From the NCBI GenBank assembly GCA_010094045.1, contig ML986584.1:434001-498000 (forward strand): a stretch of DNA of 64,000 nt. The letters run 5' to 3'. Below the pieces are notes generated by a model that was given only the letters and a program-made list of their open reading frames with translations, did no database searches and was not told where the DNA came from. The stretch comes from Lojkania enalia. Its lineage: Eukaryota; Ascomycota; Dothideomycetes; Pleosporales. Of the stretch, positions 32,784 through 42,808 are shown piece by piece (within the stretch, counting starts at the first letter, position 1; each line of letters opens with the position of its first letter). Both the position numbers and the translations under genes were made by a program.

Positions 32784-34852
32784 ATGTCCGAATTCATCGG
32801 GTCAGTGCCAGCTAATTTCATCGAGTTCTAGAGCTTCAGCTGACATGTAGTGCCTAGATCTCGTATATCGCTCATCTCGAAGAGCGACATCCGGTCAGTC
32901 GCGGCTCATTGAGCTTGCAAGTCAGCTTCTTTACTAACGTTCGGCAGATACGTCGGCACACTCGTTGAAATCAACTCAGAACAATCAACAGTCTCACTTG
33001 AAAATGTGCGCTCATTCGGCACGGAAGGCCGACGAAATGGCAAAGATGAGTACGCACCTTCGGCCGACATTTACGATCAGATTGTCTTCCGTGGCAGCGA
33101 TGTGAAAGATCTTCGAATTGAAGAGCCGACAAAGGAAAAGCCTGCGCCGCCTCCGATGCCAGATGACCCAGCCATCATTGGAGTAAGCCTTCCTACTGCC
33201 CTTTCTTGCTTAACCCTCGATGATGCAACATATCGGATGTAAACTCAAAACCCACCGAGAGCGCAAAACCGTGTGGATATTTCCGTTGCCTTCCTTCTGA
33301 GAAGCTCAATACACGTAAATTTCGTCGCAAGTCAATTGGAACCTAGTTTACTGACATGAACTATGTGTCGCAGGCACAATCCCGCCAGGAGAATCCTTCA
33401 AAAGACCAATCACGCCAACAGCAGCCCCCAAACTTCCCTCCTCAAGGGCCTCCCCACGCTTTCCCACAAGGACCACAAGGGTATCCTGGAGGCTTTGGCG
33501 GACCCTACCCTAATAGATTTGGACCGCAAGGAGGCTTTCCAGGAGGACCACCTCCCTTCCCCGGTCCCGGAGGCTATGGTATGCCAGGCCCTTATGGAGC
33601 TCCTCCTGGTTGGTATCCCCCAGGACAAGGATTTACCCAGCCCCCAGGTCCCTTCCCACAAGTGCCTCCAATAGGCCCACCCGGACAGCATAATCAAGGT
33701 CAAAACCAGAATCAACCGCCACAAGGCCCAAAGGCGAGTGCCGCTCCAATTGGTCCACCTGTGAGTAAAGATGACAAGCCAAATCAGCAACCAAAGGTTG
33801 CCGAAGCGGACGGATCAGCTAAGCCCGCGGAGGCCAAAACAAGCACAAAGTCTCCTATTCAAGCTACACCGGCAAATCAACCTCCACCGCCTCCAGTTGA
33901 ATCGAAGCCTGATGTTACAGCCGCGCTAGCTCCACCACCCATCCAACCACCTCACGCAGCAGGAGCCCCGAAGACTGCCCCAACTGGACCTAAGGGTGGT
34001 CGTATAGTTCCGGCCGTACCCCTTCCTAGCCCCGGTATGACCAAGACAATCCCACATGCTGCTACAGCCCAGCCATCAACGAGCGGACCGGCGGCTAAGC
34101 CAAACCAAGCCACTACGAGTGCCGCACAACAGTATCGGACTGCGACCGAGGCTGCGAATGCCGCTGTTGCTGCTGCAATGGCGAAGCTAGACCTGGCACA
34201 AGGTAAAGGCCCAGCTCAGACTAAAGCCGCTGGAGAAGGCCCAGTAGATAATTTGACGAGAAAAGTCAATGAGATGCGCGCAGACGAACAAGTTCGACAC
34301 GGCAGACAGCCTGGAACTGGAGGATATGCTGCAGGCCACCGTGGGGGCCGAGGCCCCCGAGGAGGGAGGGGTGGGGCTCATCACGCGAAAGTAGAGGTTC
34401 CGGCAACTGATTTCGACTTTGCATCAGCGAATGCAAAATTCAACAAACAAGACCTGGTTAAGGAAGCCATTGCATCTGGGTCTCCTCTCGGCGACGTCAC
34501 ATCACCAACAGGTGAGGCCACGACGAATGGACATGCCAATGGTACCACCGACAAGGCTGCTGAGGGAGAAGTCGTCATTCCTCCGGCCACCGCTTATGAC
34601 AAGTCCTCAAGCTTCTTCGACAACATTTCGAGCGAGCTCAAGGATAGGGAGGAGGCAGCTAGCCGTCGTGGTCAGGAGTTCAGATCCGAGGAGCGAAGGA
34701 AGAACATGGAGACCTTTGGCCAGGGCAGTGTTGATGGCTACCGTGGTGGATACCGTGGCCGTGGTCGCGGTCGCGGCCGTGGTCGAGGCTATGGCCACAG
34801 GGGCCGTGGTGCGCCCCGAGGCCGTGGCGGTGCTCAAGCCGCATCAGAATAA
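32784..34852 (+). CDS. SCD6: Scd6/Lsm14/Sum2 family translation repressor and mRNP protein
   Basis: Four exons, 32784-32800, 32858-32893, 32948-33182 and 33374-34852, encode 588 residues. The 17-nt and 36-nt first exons are supported by the conserved LSM14 start MSEFIG-SRISLISKSDIR-YVGTLVEI. The LSM14 domain covers about 1-80 (TVSLENVRSFGTEGR, IYDQIVFRGSDVKDL). A long Pro/Gly/Gln-rich linker follows, then the FDF motif (TDFDFASANAKFNKQDL, about 440), the FFD box (YDKSSSFFDNISSELKDR, about 504), the TFG box (ERRKNMETFGQGSVDGY, about 533) and an RGG tail (about 549-588). This is the full architecture of Scd6, S. pombe Sum2 and metazoan Lsm14/RAP55, which bind eIF4G and Dhh1/DDX6, repress translation and promote decapping in P-bodies. 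The third intron (191 nt) is longer than the others (57 and 54 nt). Confidence 0.94.
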
Positions 34853-35722
34853 AGAAGCTACGGTTATGAAGGAACCCAATGTTTCCTTTGAGTGTTCATA
34901 TATGATTGGGGATGATGAGTCGGAGTTTTGCACGAGTTTAGGAGTCTAGCTAGGTATGCGACCATAATTTGCGTTGAGGCAAATGAAATGGGGGTCTGGA
35001 ATGTTTCTTATATGCTTTCTATCTTTTCCTCCTCTCCTTTCAAGTCTATCCGAAAAGGTGTTCCTTTAATATCCTCTTAAAAGGGCTTGCAATTGTACTA
35101 GTACGGCAGATTTCCCTTTCGCGATACTTATACCTTTCGTTGGTCACTGGTGGACGAAGCGGCAAATTATCGAGGAAGAATCGCCTTGTATTGTATAGTT
35201 GCTTTGGTTTCCAAGGCCCCGGTATGGGCCGTATCTAGTTGATGATGCGGATAAGGCGGCTGAAGGAGCGGGATATATGCAAATGCAACATGCGTATGAT
35301 ACCACAATAAATGGAGTGTCAGCTGGGAGAAACCCGTATATTTCTCTAAGGTGTGAGACGAAGAGCATACAGGTGTGACTCTTAGCTACTCTTCTACATG
35401 TTTGTGGAAGGATGGCTATTTTCGTCTGGGTCAGTCTGAGTAACCACGATTGAATACTTAAACCCCGCCCGTTCCATACCTTTTGATAACATGCTCTTGC
35501 CAAATTCACGAGCTAGCCACCCTCCAATCTACTATAATCAATATCAAAAACCAACTTTCGGGACGACAGAACATCAGCCTTGCGACCTGAATACAGTGAA
35601 AGGCTTGAAGTCTCCATGGACCAAGACCTCTCATTGGTCGGATTAAGGCAACAAAAGACGTAGCGAACGACGAGAATTTGGAGCAGCCGAATTTGTTTCC
35701 CGAAGCCAGTACAGATCGTGCC
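34853..35722. other. Intergenic region after SCD6
   Basis: Downstream region of the Scd6 gene. Two minus-strand frames (35144-35509 and 35506-35760) have no domain features. I see nothing else to annotate. Confidence 0.45.
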
Positions 35723-36215
35723 ATGCCTTCTGGGTTTGACAGCTTGTCTAGTGAGCTCAAGTATCTTGTCTTCGCCTTTGTATGTTTCTTTCAGCAGTAC
35801 ACATATGATTAGCTAATTGTTCTAAGTTCGAACCAAGATCGATCAGGAAAATATCCAACGTATTTGCCATGAGTGGAACAAGCTACCATCCCTCAAATGT
35901 GGAGAAAAGGCTGTATTAAGGCTAGACATCAATAGATAGATCATCAACCCAACTGGATCCGCTGACGGTTTCGCATCACATACTTGAAAAATTTCGGTAA
36001 GTTATGACTAAGTCTCAGACAACGACTATTGCCTCCGGCTGTTGTTGGGAGGACTGCAAAAAGACCGTCTCTCGCGCTTTTGGCCGTAAAGGAGCATTGA
36101 ATCTGAGACATTTCTCCTACTCCTTCAAAATCGAAAGGACATTAATACTGTCCGTGTTGGTCTGGATTTCGCCGACCTTCCAGAACCTGTCTATTTACAC
36201 CTGACGTGGATTTTG
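35723..36215 (+). pseudogene. Truncated, frameshifted F-box gene relic
   Basis: ATG 35723 opens a frame reading DSLSSELKYLVFAF, which resembles the first helix of an F-box. A gtatgt donor after it and a ctaag acceptor near 35827 suggest an intron. The next segment reads IDQENIQRICHEWNKLPSL, like the second half of an F-box (R.VCREW), but in a different frame from the continuation, and stops follow at about 35920-35940. Further on, QNRKDINTVRVGLDFADLPEPVYLHLTWI (split over about 36110-36215) resembles the repeat region of such proteins. No single frame connects the pieces, so I call it a decayed F-box gene. The similarity is weak and short. Confidence 0.4.
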
Positions 36216-36678
36216 AGGATCGTGATCTTTCCATAAGTTAGGATTTTAAAGGCTTATATCTTATTCGAAGTCGCGGAGATGATTCTTCTAGCTCACGATC
36301 AGTAGCCAGATTCCTGCTGCAGGTACCCTAATGGCATAATAGTGAAACGTGAGAGGATCTTTAGTAAGTCCAGACCTAACATAGTTATCTAGACATCACC
36401 ATGTCTACCCCTCCATGCCGCTTGTTGCCGCATATATACCGGTTGTTCTGGTCTACCCTCTCCATAAAGTATATTTCTCAGCAACAAATCCGACCCTCTT
36501 TTCACGACAAGGCGCCCACCATGTTTCGACCTGGTAGCGCCCGACTTTTCCTTGATCCATATCGTCCGTGTTCACTACCAAGAAAGAGTACTCTCCTCAA
36601 CTACATCACGGCGCGCGCGGTGTTCCCCACGAAGTCACACTTCGTGTTCCGCCTCAACGGTACAACTCACAACCATAG

Positions 36679-37331
36679 CCACGCCAAGAACCCCCCATCT
36701 CCACAGACTTAGAGGACATCACAAACGCATATGGCGTTCCTATTGGCGAGCTGGAACAAGGCTGGCAAAACATCATCAACCGGACCAATGCCGACATCGA
36801 AGCAGCTAGGAACCGAGGAGTAGAGCACCTGAATTTCAAATGCCTCCGGGACTTGTTGCACGAGAACAGCGTTTCCGAGGACTTGAACTATATCTCTTTA
36901 CTGGCGAAGCAATACAGCGATAGATATATCTGATGTTTATCCGGGTTGATCAAGAGCTGCCTGAATTCCTCGCTCTGTGTAGAGCGCACTCAAAGAAAGC
37001 AGTCTGGATTGCTGGGGATCTGCCGAGTAGGCCACGGGACGTCTTGGGACGGATGGGTATCAGGGGAGGTTATGTCATCACAGAGCATGGGTTTGTGGGC
37101 AAAGGAAGGCGGCATCTTTTCTGGGCGCTCACGCGGAAGTTGCGGGTTTCCCCTGTTGGCGTGGTTTATGTGGGCGAAGGGGAGGATGTGGAGCGGACAA
37201 GGGAGGCTGCTTGCCTAGGGGTCTCGTTTGACAAGAGCTTGTCGGCTAAGCGCGAGCTTCTAGGCTCTGAGCAGGAGAATAGCCTGGCGGCGGGGAACTA
37301 TTGTTCTCTGAAGAAGAATTCGTATCACTGA
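36679..37331 (+). pseudogene. Frameshifted HAD-superfamily hydrolase relic
   Basis: A first segment (36679-36933) reads LEDITNAYGVPIGELEQGW and LRDLLHENSVSEDLNYISLL, resembling the helical cap of haloacid-dehalogenase-type hydrolases. A short piece DVYPG follows in another frame, then a second open segment (about 36945-37331) with PEFLALCRAHSKKAVWIAGD, RPRDVLGRMGI and VGVVYVGEGEDVERTREAACLGVSF, which matches the core strand, the PxxF-like region and the final VGD-type motif, with Asp replaced by Glu. The N-terminal DxD nucleophile motif was not found upstream and two frame changes interrupt the body, so the gene looks inactive. Unrecognised introns could explain one of the changes. The family call is moderate. 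Confidence 0.45.
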
Positions 37332-37747
37332 TGTTGAACAAATGGACGGCATGGTGTTTAATTTCGCGGTTAGTTGAGGTCAGTATTCGCAGACCAGTAC
37401 GCTTGACGAGCTAAGACTGTAGCTAATGACGATTTTCAGCCGCAAATGGGGTGAAGTCTTGGTTGGCGGATACCGACTAGAGGACAGGAATTGCGGGTCA
37501 TTTGAACGCTGATGTTCGACAGATCAACATCAATGCTAATACTGATTGGGCTTTCGGACTAATTGGAGGAACGGCGGGCGAGGGATCAGTATCTGACCAA
37601 TGAGATGTCTTTCTTTTCAGCCTTGTCGGCCTGTCCTTACGTAGCCGTGGCGGCGGGGCAAAGAGGCTCTAAGAAGCTCTTATAATTACCTCCAAACTTT
37701 GTTTAGCATGGAAGCGCAACACCTACACCTTCACCTGCCCCGCCTGT
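37332..37747. other. Short intergenic region upstream of the SPATA20-like gene
   Basis: No gene or clear promoter element was seen. It separates the HAD relic from the thioredoxin-domain gene on the same strand. Confidence 0.45.
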
Positions 37748-40477
37748 ATGCCTCCTGTCAGATTTAAACTGAGAGGCCCCTGTTCTACCCCTGCACGAAC
37801 GGCTCCAACACTGCAGCCCTCGAACCCACCCCGAGCTGCCGTTCGATCTGCCCCGCCGCGCCTCACACCCCGAGCGCAGTCGCTCAAATTTCGTACCCAG
37901 GTGCTGAGGATGGATGTCAGGGATTTGTCGGAGACGGCCGGTTCGGGCGGTGATCTGAAGCTGGTGAATAGGCTGAGCGAGAGTCGCAGCCCGTACGTAA
38001 GTGCTCATCTGAATTCTAGGCACCGGTGGGCGGACACAGCCAGCGCGTTCTGTTACCTTGGTAGAAGATGTTGTGGATGGTTTCGGGGACCAAAGGCGAA
38101 GGCATTGCGCTACTGCATGCCTAGCGCAAGGATATTCGAGTCCAAATCCACAACGCGGCATCATCAAGTGGGCAACGAGGCTGACAAGGTATCGTACAGG
38201 TTCGCGGACACATGAACAATCCCGTAGCATGGCAGATGTGGGGACCAGAAGCAATAGCCCTTGCAAAGAGATCCGACCGTTTAATCTTCGTCAGCATAGG
38301 CTACGCAGCATGCCACTGTACGCCCGCCCAAAGCACTCAATAATTAATATCTGAAGCTAATATTCCCAAGGGTGTCACGTAATGGAGCGTGAGTCCTTCG
38401 AGAATAATGAGGTCGCCGAGATTCTCAACTCCTCCTTCATCCCCGTCAAAGTCGACCGTGAAGAACGTCCCGACGTCGACCACATATACATGAACTATGT
38501 ACAAGCTACAACGGGATCTGGTGGATGGCCGCTAAACGTATTCATCACGCCGGATCTCGAACCAATATTTGGCGGCACATACTGGCCTGGCCCGGGCTCG
38601 ACGATGGCTATGGGAGAACACATCGGATTTGTCGGTGTTTTGAAGAAGATCAGGGATGTGTGGAAAAATCAGCGACAAAGGTGTCTAGACTCGGCGAAAG
38701 AAATCACGGCACAGCTGAGGGATTTCGCGGAGGATGGGTCGATTAGTAGGAAGGACGGTGCAGAACAAGATGGGCTGGATTTAGAGCTCCTGGACGAATC
38801 TTACGAGCATTTTGCTGCCAAATTCGATGAACAATTCCCAGGGTTTCCTAGGGGAGCGCCGAAATTTCCAACACCAGTCAATCTAGCTTTTCTGTTAAAA
38901 TTAGGACAGTATCCGAAGGCTGTGTCGGATGTTATTGGGACGAAGGAGGTGGAGAATGCACGGGACATGGTGTTGGCGATATTACGAGCTATGAATAAGG
39001 GTGGCATTCATGATCAGATCGGGAATGGCTTTGCAAGATACTCGGTAACGAGAGATTGGAGCCTACCGCATTTCGAGAAGATGTGAGTTGTCCCTCCAGA
39101 TGGGGTTGGGATTTCAAGATACTAATATTACTTAGGCTCTATGACCAAGCCCAACTCCTCCCAGTCTACCAAGACGCATATCTGTTAACCAAGGAACCCG
39201 AATTTCTCTCTGCCGTCCATGACATCGCAACGTACCTGACCACGTTTCCCATGCATTCAGATACCGGCGGCTTCTTCTCCGCTGAGGATGCTGACTCTCT
39301 TTATCGCCCTACAGATAAGGAGAAGCGCGAGGGTGCCTTTTACGTTTGGACGCTCAAAGAATTCCAATCCATCCTCGGCGACCGCGACGCGGATATTTTA
39401 GCACGCTACTACAATGTCAAAGATGAGGGAAACGTAAGCCCAGAACATGATGCCCACGACGAACTCATCGACCGAAACGTATTAGCCATAACCACCACCC
39501 CCGAGAACCTCGCCAAGGAATTCGCGCTCTCAGTCGAAGAGGTACAAAAGATACTGTTAGGAGGGAAAGAGAAACTGCTCGAGCACAGAAACAAAGAGCG
39601 GCCCCGGCCCGCCCTCGACGATAAGATCGTAGTATCCTGGAATGGCCTCGCAATCGGAGCACTCGCAAGAACTGCGTCCGCATTATCGACCTCCGATCCC
39701 GAGAAATCGAAAGCATACCTTGAGGCCGCGGAGAAGGCAGCAGCATTCATTAAGAAGGAACTGTACAACAGCGAGACCCACACACTCACTCGTGTATACA
39801 GAGAAGGCCCCGGCGACACACCCGGTTTCGCAGATGACTACGCCTTCCTAATCTCCGGCCTCATCGACCTGTACGAAGCGACCTTCAATGACTCGTACCT
39901 GCAGTGGGCAGACGAGCTGCAAAAGGCGCAGATGGAATTCTTCTGGGACAGCAGCGCGCTCGGCTTCTTCTCCACCCCGGCGAACCAGGCCGACCTCATC
40001 ATGAGGCTGAAGGACGGCATGGATAGCGCCGAGCCCGGCACCAACGGCGTCTCGGCGCAGAACCTAGATAGGCTGGCCGCGCTGCTGGAGGATAAGGATT
40101 ATATGAAGAGGGCGCGGGAGACGGCGTCGGCATTCGAGGTCGAGGTTATGCAACACCCGTTTCTCTTCTCCAGCCTTATGGATTCTGTGGTCATTGGCAA
40201 ACTGGGGAATAAGCACGCTGTCATTACGGGCGAGGGTGAGCGGGTGGAAGAATGGCTCAGGAGTTATAGGAGTAAGCCTAGGAGCTTGGGGACTGTGAGT
40301 CGGATCGGGGAAGGCATGGGCAGATGGTTGAAGGAGAGGAATGAACTTGTTAAGAGCATGGATGGAGGGAAGGAGGGTGTCATGCTATGCGAACAGGGCG
40401 CTTGCAGGGACGCCTTGAGTTTGGGGATGAGCAGTTTGGGCGAGGCGATTGAAGGATTGGGGAAACCGAATGTATGA
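37748..40477 (+). CDS. SPATA20/YyaL-like protein (thioredoxin-like DUF255 plus six-hairpin domain)
   Basis: Four exons, 37748-37996, 38200-38317, 38371-39082 and 39136-40477, encode about 806 residues. The junctions rebuild motifs of the family: [35 protein letters not shown] and [13 protein letters not shown]. The thioredoxin-like domain (about 70-240) has a CHWC active-site motif at 121-124, [10 protein letters not shown] and [12 protein letters not shown]. The rest is an alpha/alpha-barrel of N-acylglucosamine-epimerase type ([46 protein letters not shown]). The combination is conserved from bacteria (YyaL) to mammals (SPATA20) but has no firmly established reaction; a redox role is inferred from the CxxC. 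The N-terminus is basic and acid-poor, compatible with mitochondrial import; ATG 37911 is an alternative start. Introns are 203, 53 and 53 nt. Confidence 0.9.
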
Positions 40478-40522
40478 GGAGGATGAATGGGGTGGGAGTG
40501 TATGTGTATGTGTATGCGTGGG

Positions 40523-40580
40523 TGAATGAAATGAATGGATGAATGAATGAATGAATGAATGAATGGATGGATGGATGAAT
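40523..40580 (+). repeat. (gaat)n/(ggat)n tetranucleotide microsatellite
   Basis: About 13 tandem tetranucleotide units starting 46 bp after the stop codon of the SPATA20-like gene, so probably inside its 3' untranslated region. Confidence 0.92.
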
Positions 40581-40833
40581 GCGATAGAGGATAGGTATAT
40601 TGCATCGGCGTAGGTTACCTAATTGGCTCGATATCCCTCTCTCGGACGGCCCTTTCTCTTATTTCCATTTTCTTTTTCACTCTACTAGGTCTCTGAATGT
40701 GAATTCAACATCTGGACGTCTGGCATGCGGCATACACACCCCTATGGTCTCGCAAAGTATGACGGGAAGGATCTAGCATGTATCTACATTGATTGACATG
40801 ACATGTTCGACAAGACCCGTCCGTTCGTCCGTC

Positions 40834-40837
<4 letters not shown>

Positions 40838-40866
<29 letters not shown>

Positions 40867-40878
40867 CTCTCTCTCTCT
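40838..40878 (+). repeat. (gt)14 followed by (ct)n dinucleotide microsatellite
   Basis: A pure gt tract to about 40866 passes directly into a ct tract. It is a compound microsatellite in non-coding DNA. Confidence 0.92.
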
Positions 40879-41025
40879 TTCCCTCCCTCGAAAACCAGTG
40901 AGCCCTCGATTACCAATCCATTGCAAATGCTGACAATACCACGCTCGCGGTCCCACGATTTAGATTAACGGACTCGCCGAATGGAAAGCTGAAGAAGCAC
41001 ACAACACACAGTACAGGACAAGACC

Positions 41026-41066
41026 AAAAAAAAAATAAAAATAAAAATAAAAATAAAAATAAAAAA
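41026..41066 (+). repeat. (aaaaat)n A-rich tandem repeat
   Basis: A run of nine A is followed by five units of the aaaaat type. It lies in non-coding DNA. Confidence 0.9.
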
Positions 41067-41352
41067 GTCCACGATAACACACCCGCGGGAACAACAACTT
41101 TCAAGATGTCAGAAACAAGCTTGACATGTGAATTCCGGCATTCCGTCACTTTCGCAAATCCACATCCCCCATACGGGGAAATGTTCGCACAAACCTTATT
41201 TATCAGAGACGGTATGATGGTACCAAGCGAGACCATCGCCGATGTCTAGACAGCGTACGTCCAAGACAGACCAGACCAGACCAGACCCCGTTTCCACGTC
41301 GCGTGCCCGTGGCTGGATTCGCGGGGTCTCAGCCCCCTGCAAGCACCACCTT

Positions 41353-41424
41353 CCGCATCGAGTCTTACAGGTTGCACTTTCTGATGAAAGGAGGGTCGTC
41401 CGCATCCAGCCTTATAGGTTGCAC
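41353..41424 (+). repeat. Imperfect 25-bp direct repeat, 47 bp apart
   Basis: Copies at 41353-41377 and 41400-41424 share 22 of 25 positions, including the core aggttgcac. No protein or known element was recognised around them. Confidence 0.7.
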
Positions 41425-42658
41425 AGCTAGTATAACGAGACAAGACGAGACAGCCATTTCTAGAAACATGTCTGCCGCGTGACTCGAAAAACTACTTCTC
41501 CTTGAGATACAAAGTACTTATTCTATTCCCGACAGAGGATGCTGAATAGACACACCGGCAGCAACAGATAGATGAGTGGTGCGTCATGGGCTTGAATTTA
41601 ATATTTTTGTGTCGGGACCGAAAAGAATTGGGAAAGATGAAGCGAGGAGTGGACAATACGGGTACAGGAATGCCCACGTGGCGACCTATCTTTCTATGAG
41701 CCGTTGCTTCGAACAATCATTCGTTGACAAAGGAGAGGAGAAAACAAAAAAGAGATTGTCGACGCGTACTCCTAAGCATTGCGGTACGACAAGGGGAAAA
41801 GAAAAAGGGATCGTGTGTGCGACATAGGCTTTTTGTGATGGGGGGGAGGCATTTCCAAGGGAGTGAATTGGATTGTCGAATTGAGAAGACAATGCACGTA
41901 GACGGTCAAAGCTGCAAGAATCTTTGCGTCTGGGCCTAGTGCAACGTTAGGAGTAGAACAATACCTAACAAGGAATTATTGGTCGATCGGCGGTTTGGAA
42001 ACAGTCTGAAAGATAGTGGGCTTATCGTGAGAGTTCTTTGAACGTGGAGTCCGCTGATGCCAAGCCCTATCGTACGTATTCCAATAGTAGCGGGGGCAAC
42101 GGTAGGCTTCTCAAGTGAAGTAGGTCCAAGTTTAACCGTAGCTTGGCTCTATTCAAGAAGGGTCAACCAAAGCAACATGAGACGAGCTTTGGACCTTTGA
42201 TGATGCTCGCCTGAGGCATAATTCTGGTGGCAAGGTATTTCATGCTCGGATTCTTGGCCGCGGCTTTTTCGGGCGATACGAGCTCGTGCGATCGTGACGA
42301 GGTAGCTCGGAAGGCATTGCGGCCTCGGAGCTCTAGCGAAAACTGATGTAGTTGCGCTTTACTTGTCGAGCTTGTAGAAGCGGAGAGCGTCTTGGACTGT
42401 CTGTGAGGACTGAATCTTCGGGTCGTTTCCTTCCACAAAAACATTGTGTGCTGGGGTCAGGCCAGCGATCATGAACAACCTGAACATCGGACGAATGAAA
42501 GGGGGGAAAGGGTGGGACGAAATTTTTGTTTGTGTCCAGAGCAGCTCGAACAACTGTTTCACTTTGATTCCATGCCGACGACGCAACCGGGAAGTTGACC
42601 TGTTCCACAGGGAGGGAATGGCGTCTCCGTTACTACAGAGCGCTCGTCCTGGCGCTCG

Positions 42659-42808
42659 TCAAGTGCTAAAGATCTCAGGGTCGTCCCGGTTTCTTGGATG
42701 TTGATCGAGATCCACCTGAATAAGCGTGACGTTCCGGGAGAACGTGGTGGTCAAGCCATGGTTGATGTTCGCGGCTCCCGGATCTGGGGACTGCACTACT
42801 TGCGACAT
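42659..42808 (-). CDS. Possible small or broken ORF, unrecognised
   Basis: A 49-codon minus-strand frame begins at 42808 with MSQVVQSPDPGAANINHG and continues FSRNVTLIQVDLDQHPRNRD. Its composition looks more protein-like than the other frames here, and open stretches in other phases continue downstream to about 42359 (FRLFMIAGLTPAHNVFVEG, then ALRFYKLDK). It could be the first exon or the intact head of a decayed gene. I could not match it to a family. Confidence 0.22.
   Translation of the reverse strand: MSQVVQSPDPGAANINHGLTTTFSRNVTLIQVDLDQHPRNRDDPEIFST

Larger units (their letters stand above)
40478..42658. other. Intergenic region rich in microsatellites
   Basis: It begins with tetranucleotide, dinucleotide and A/T-rich tandem tracts (annotated separately), then continues without a recognised gene. 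The minus strand at about 42360-42610 has open frames in two phases that could belong to a small decayed gene starting at 42808, but I could not match them to a family. A 25-nt direct repeat lies at 41353 and 41400. Confidence 0.45.

Noticed and set aside
36401..36712. 103-codon plus-strand frame just before the HAD relic
   Set aside because: It has no recognisable feature, ends before the HAD-like segment and is not in frame with it; I could not make it the first exon.
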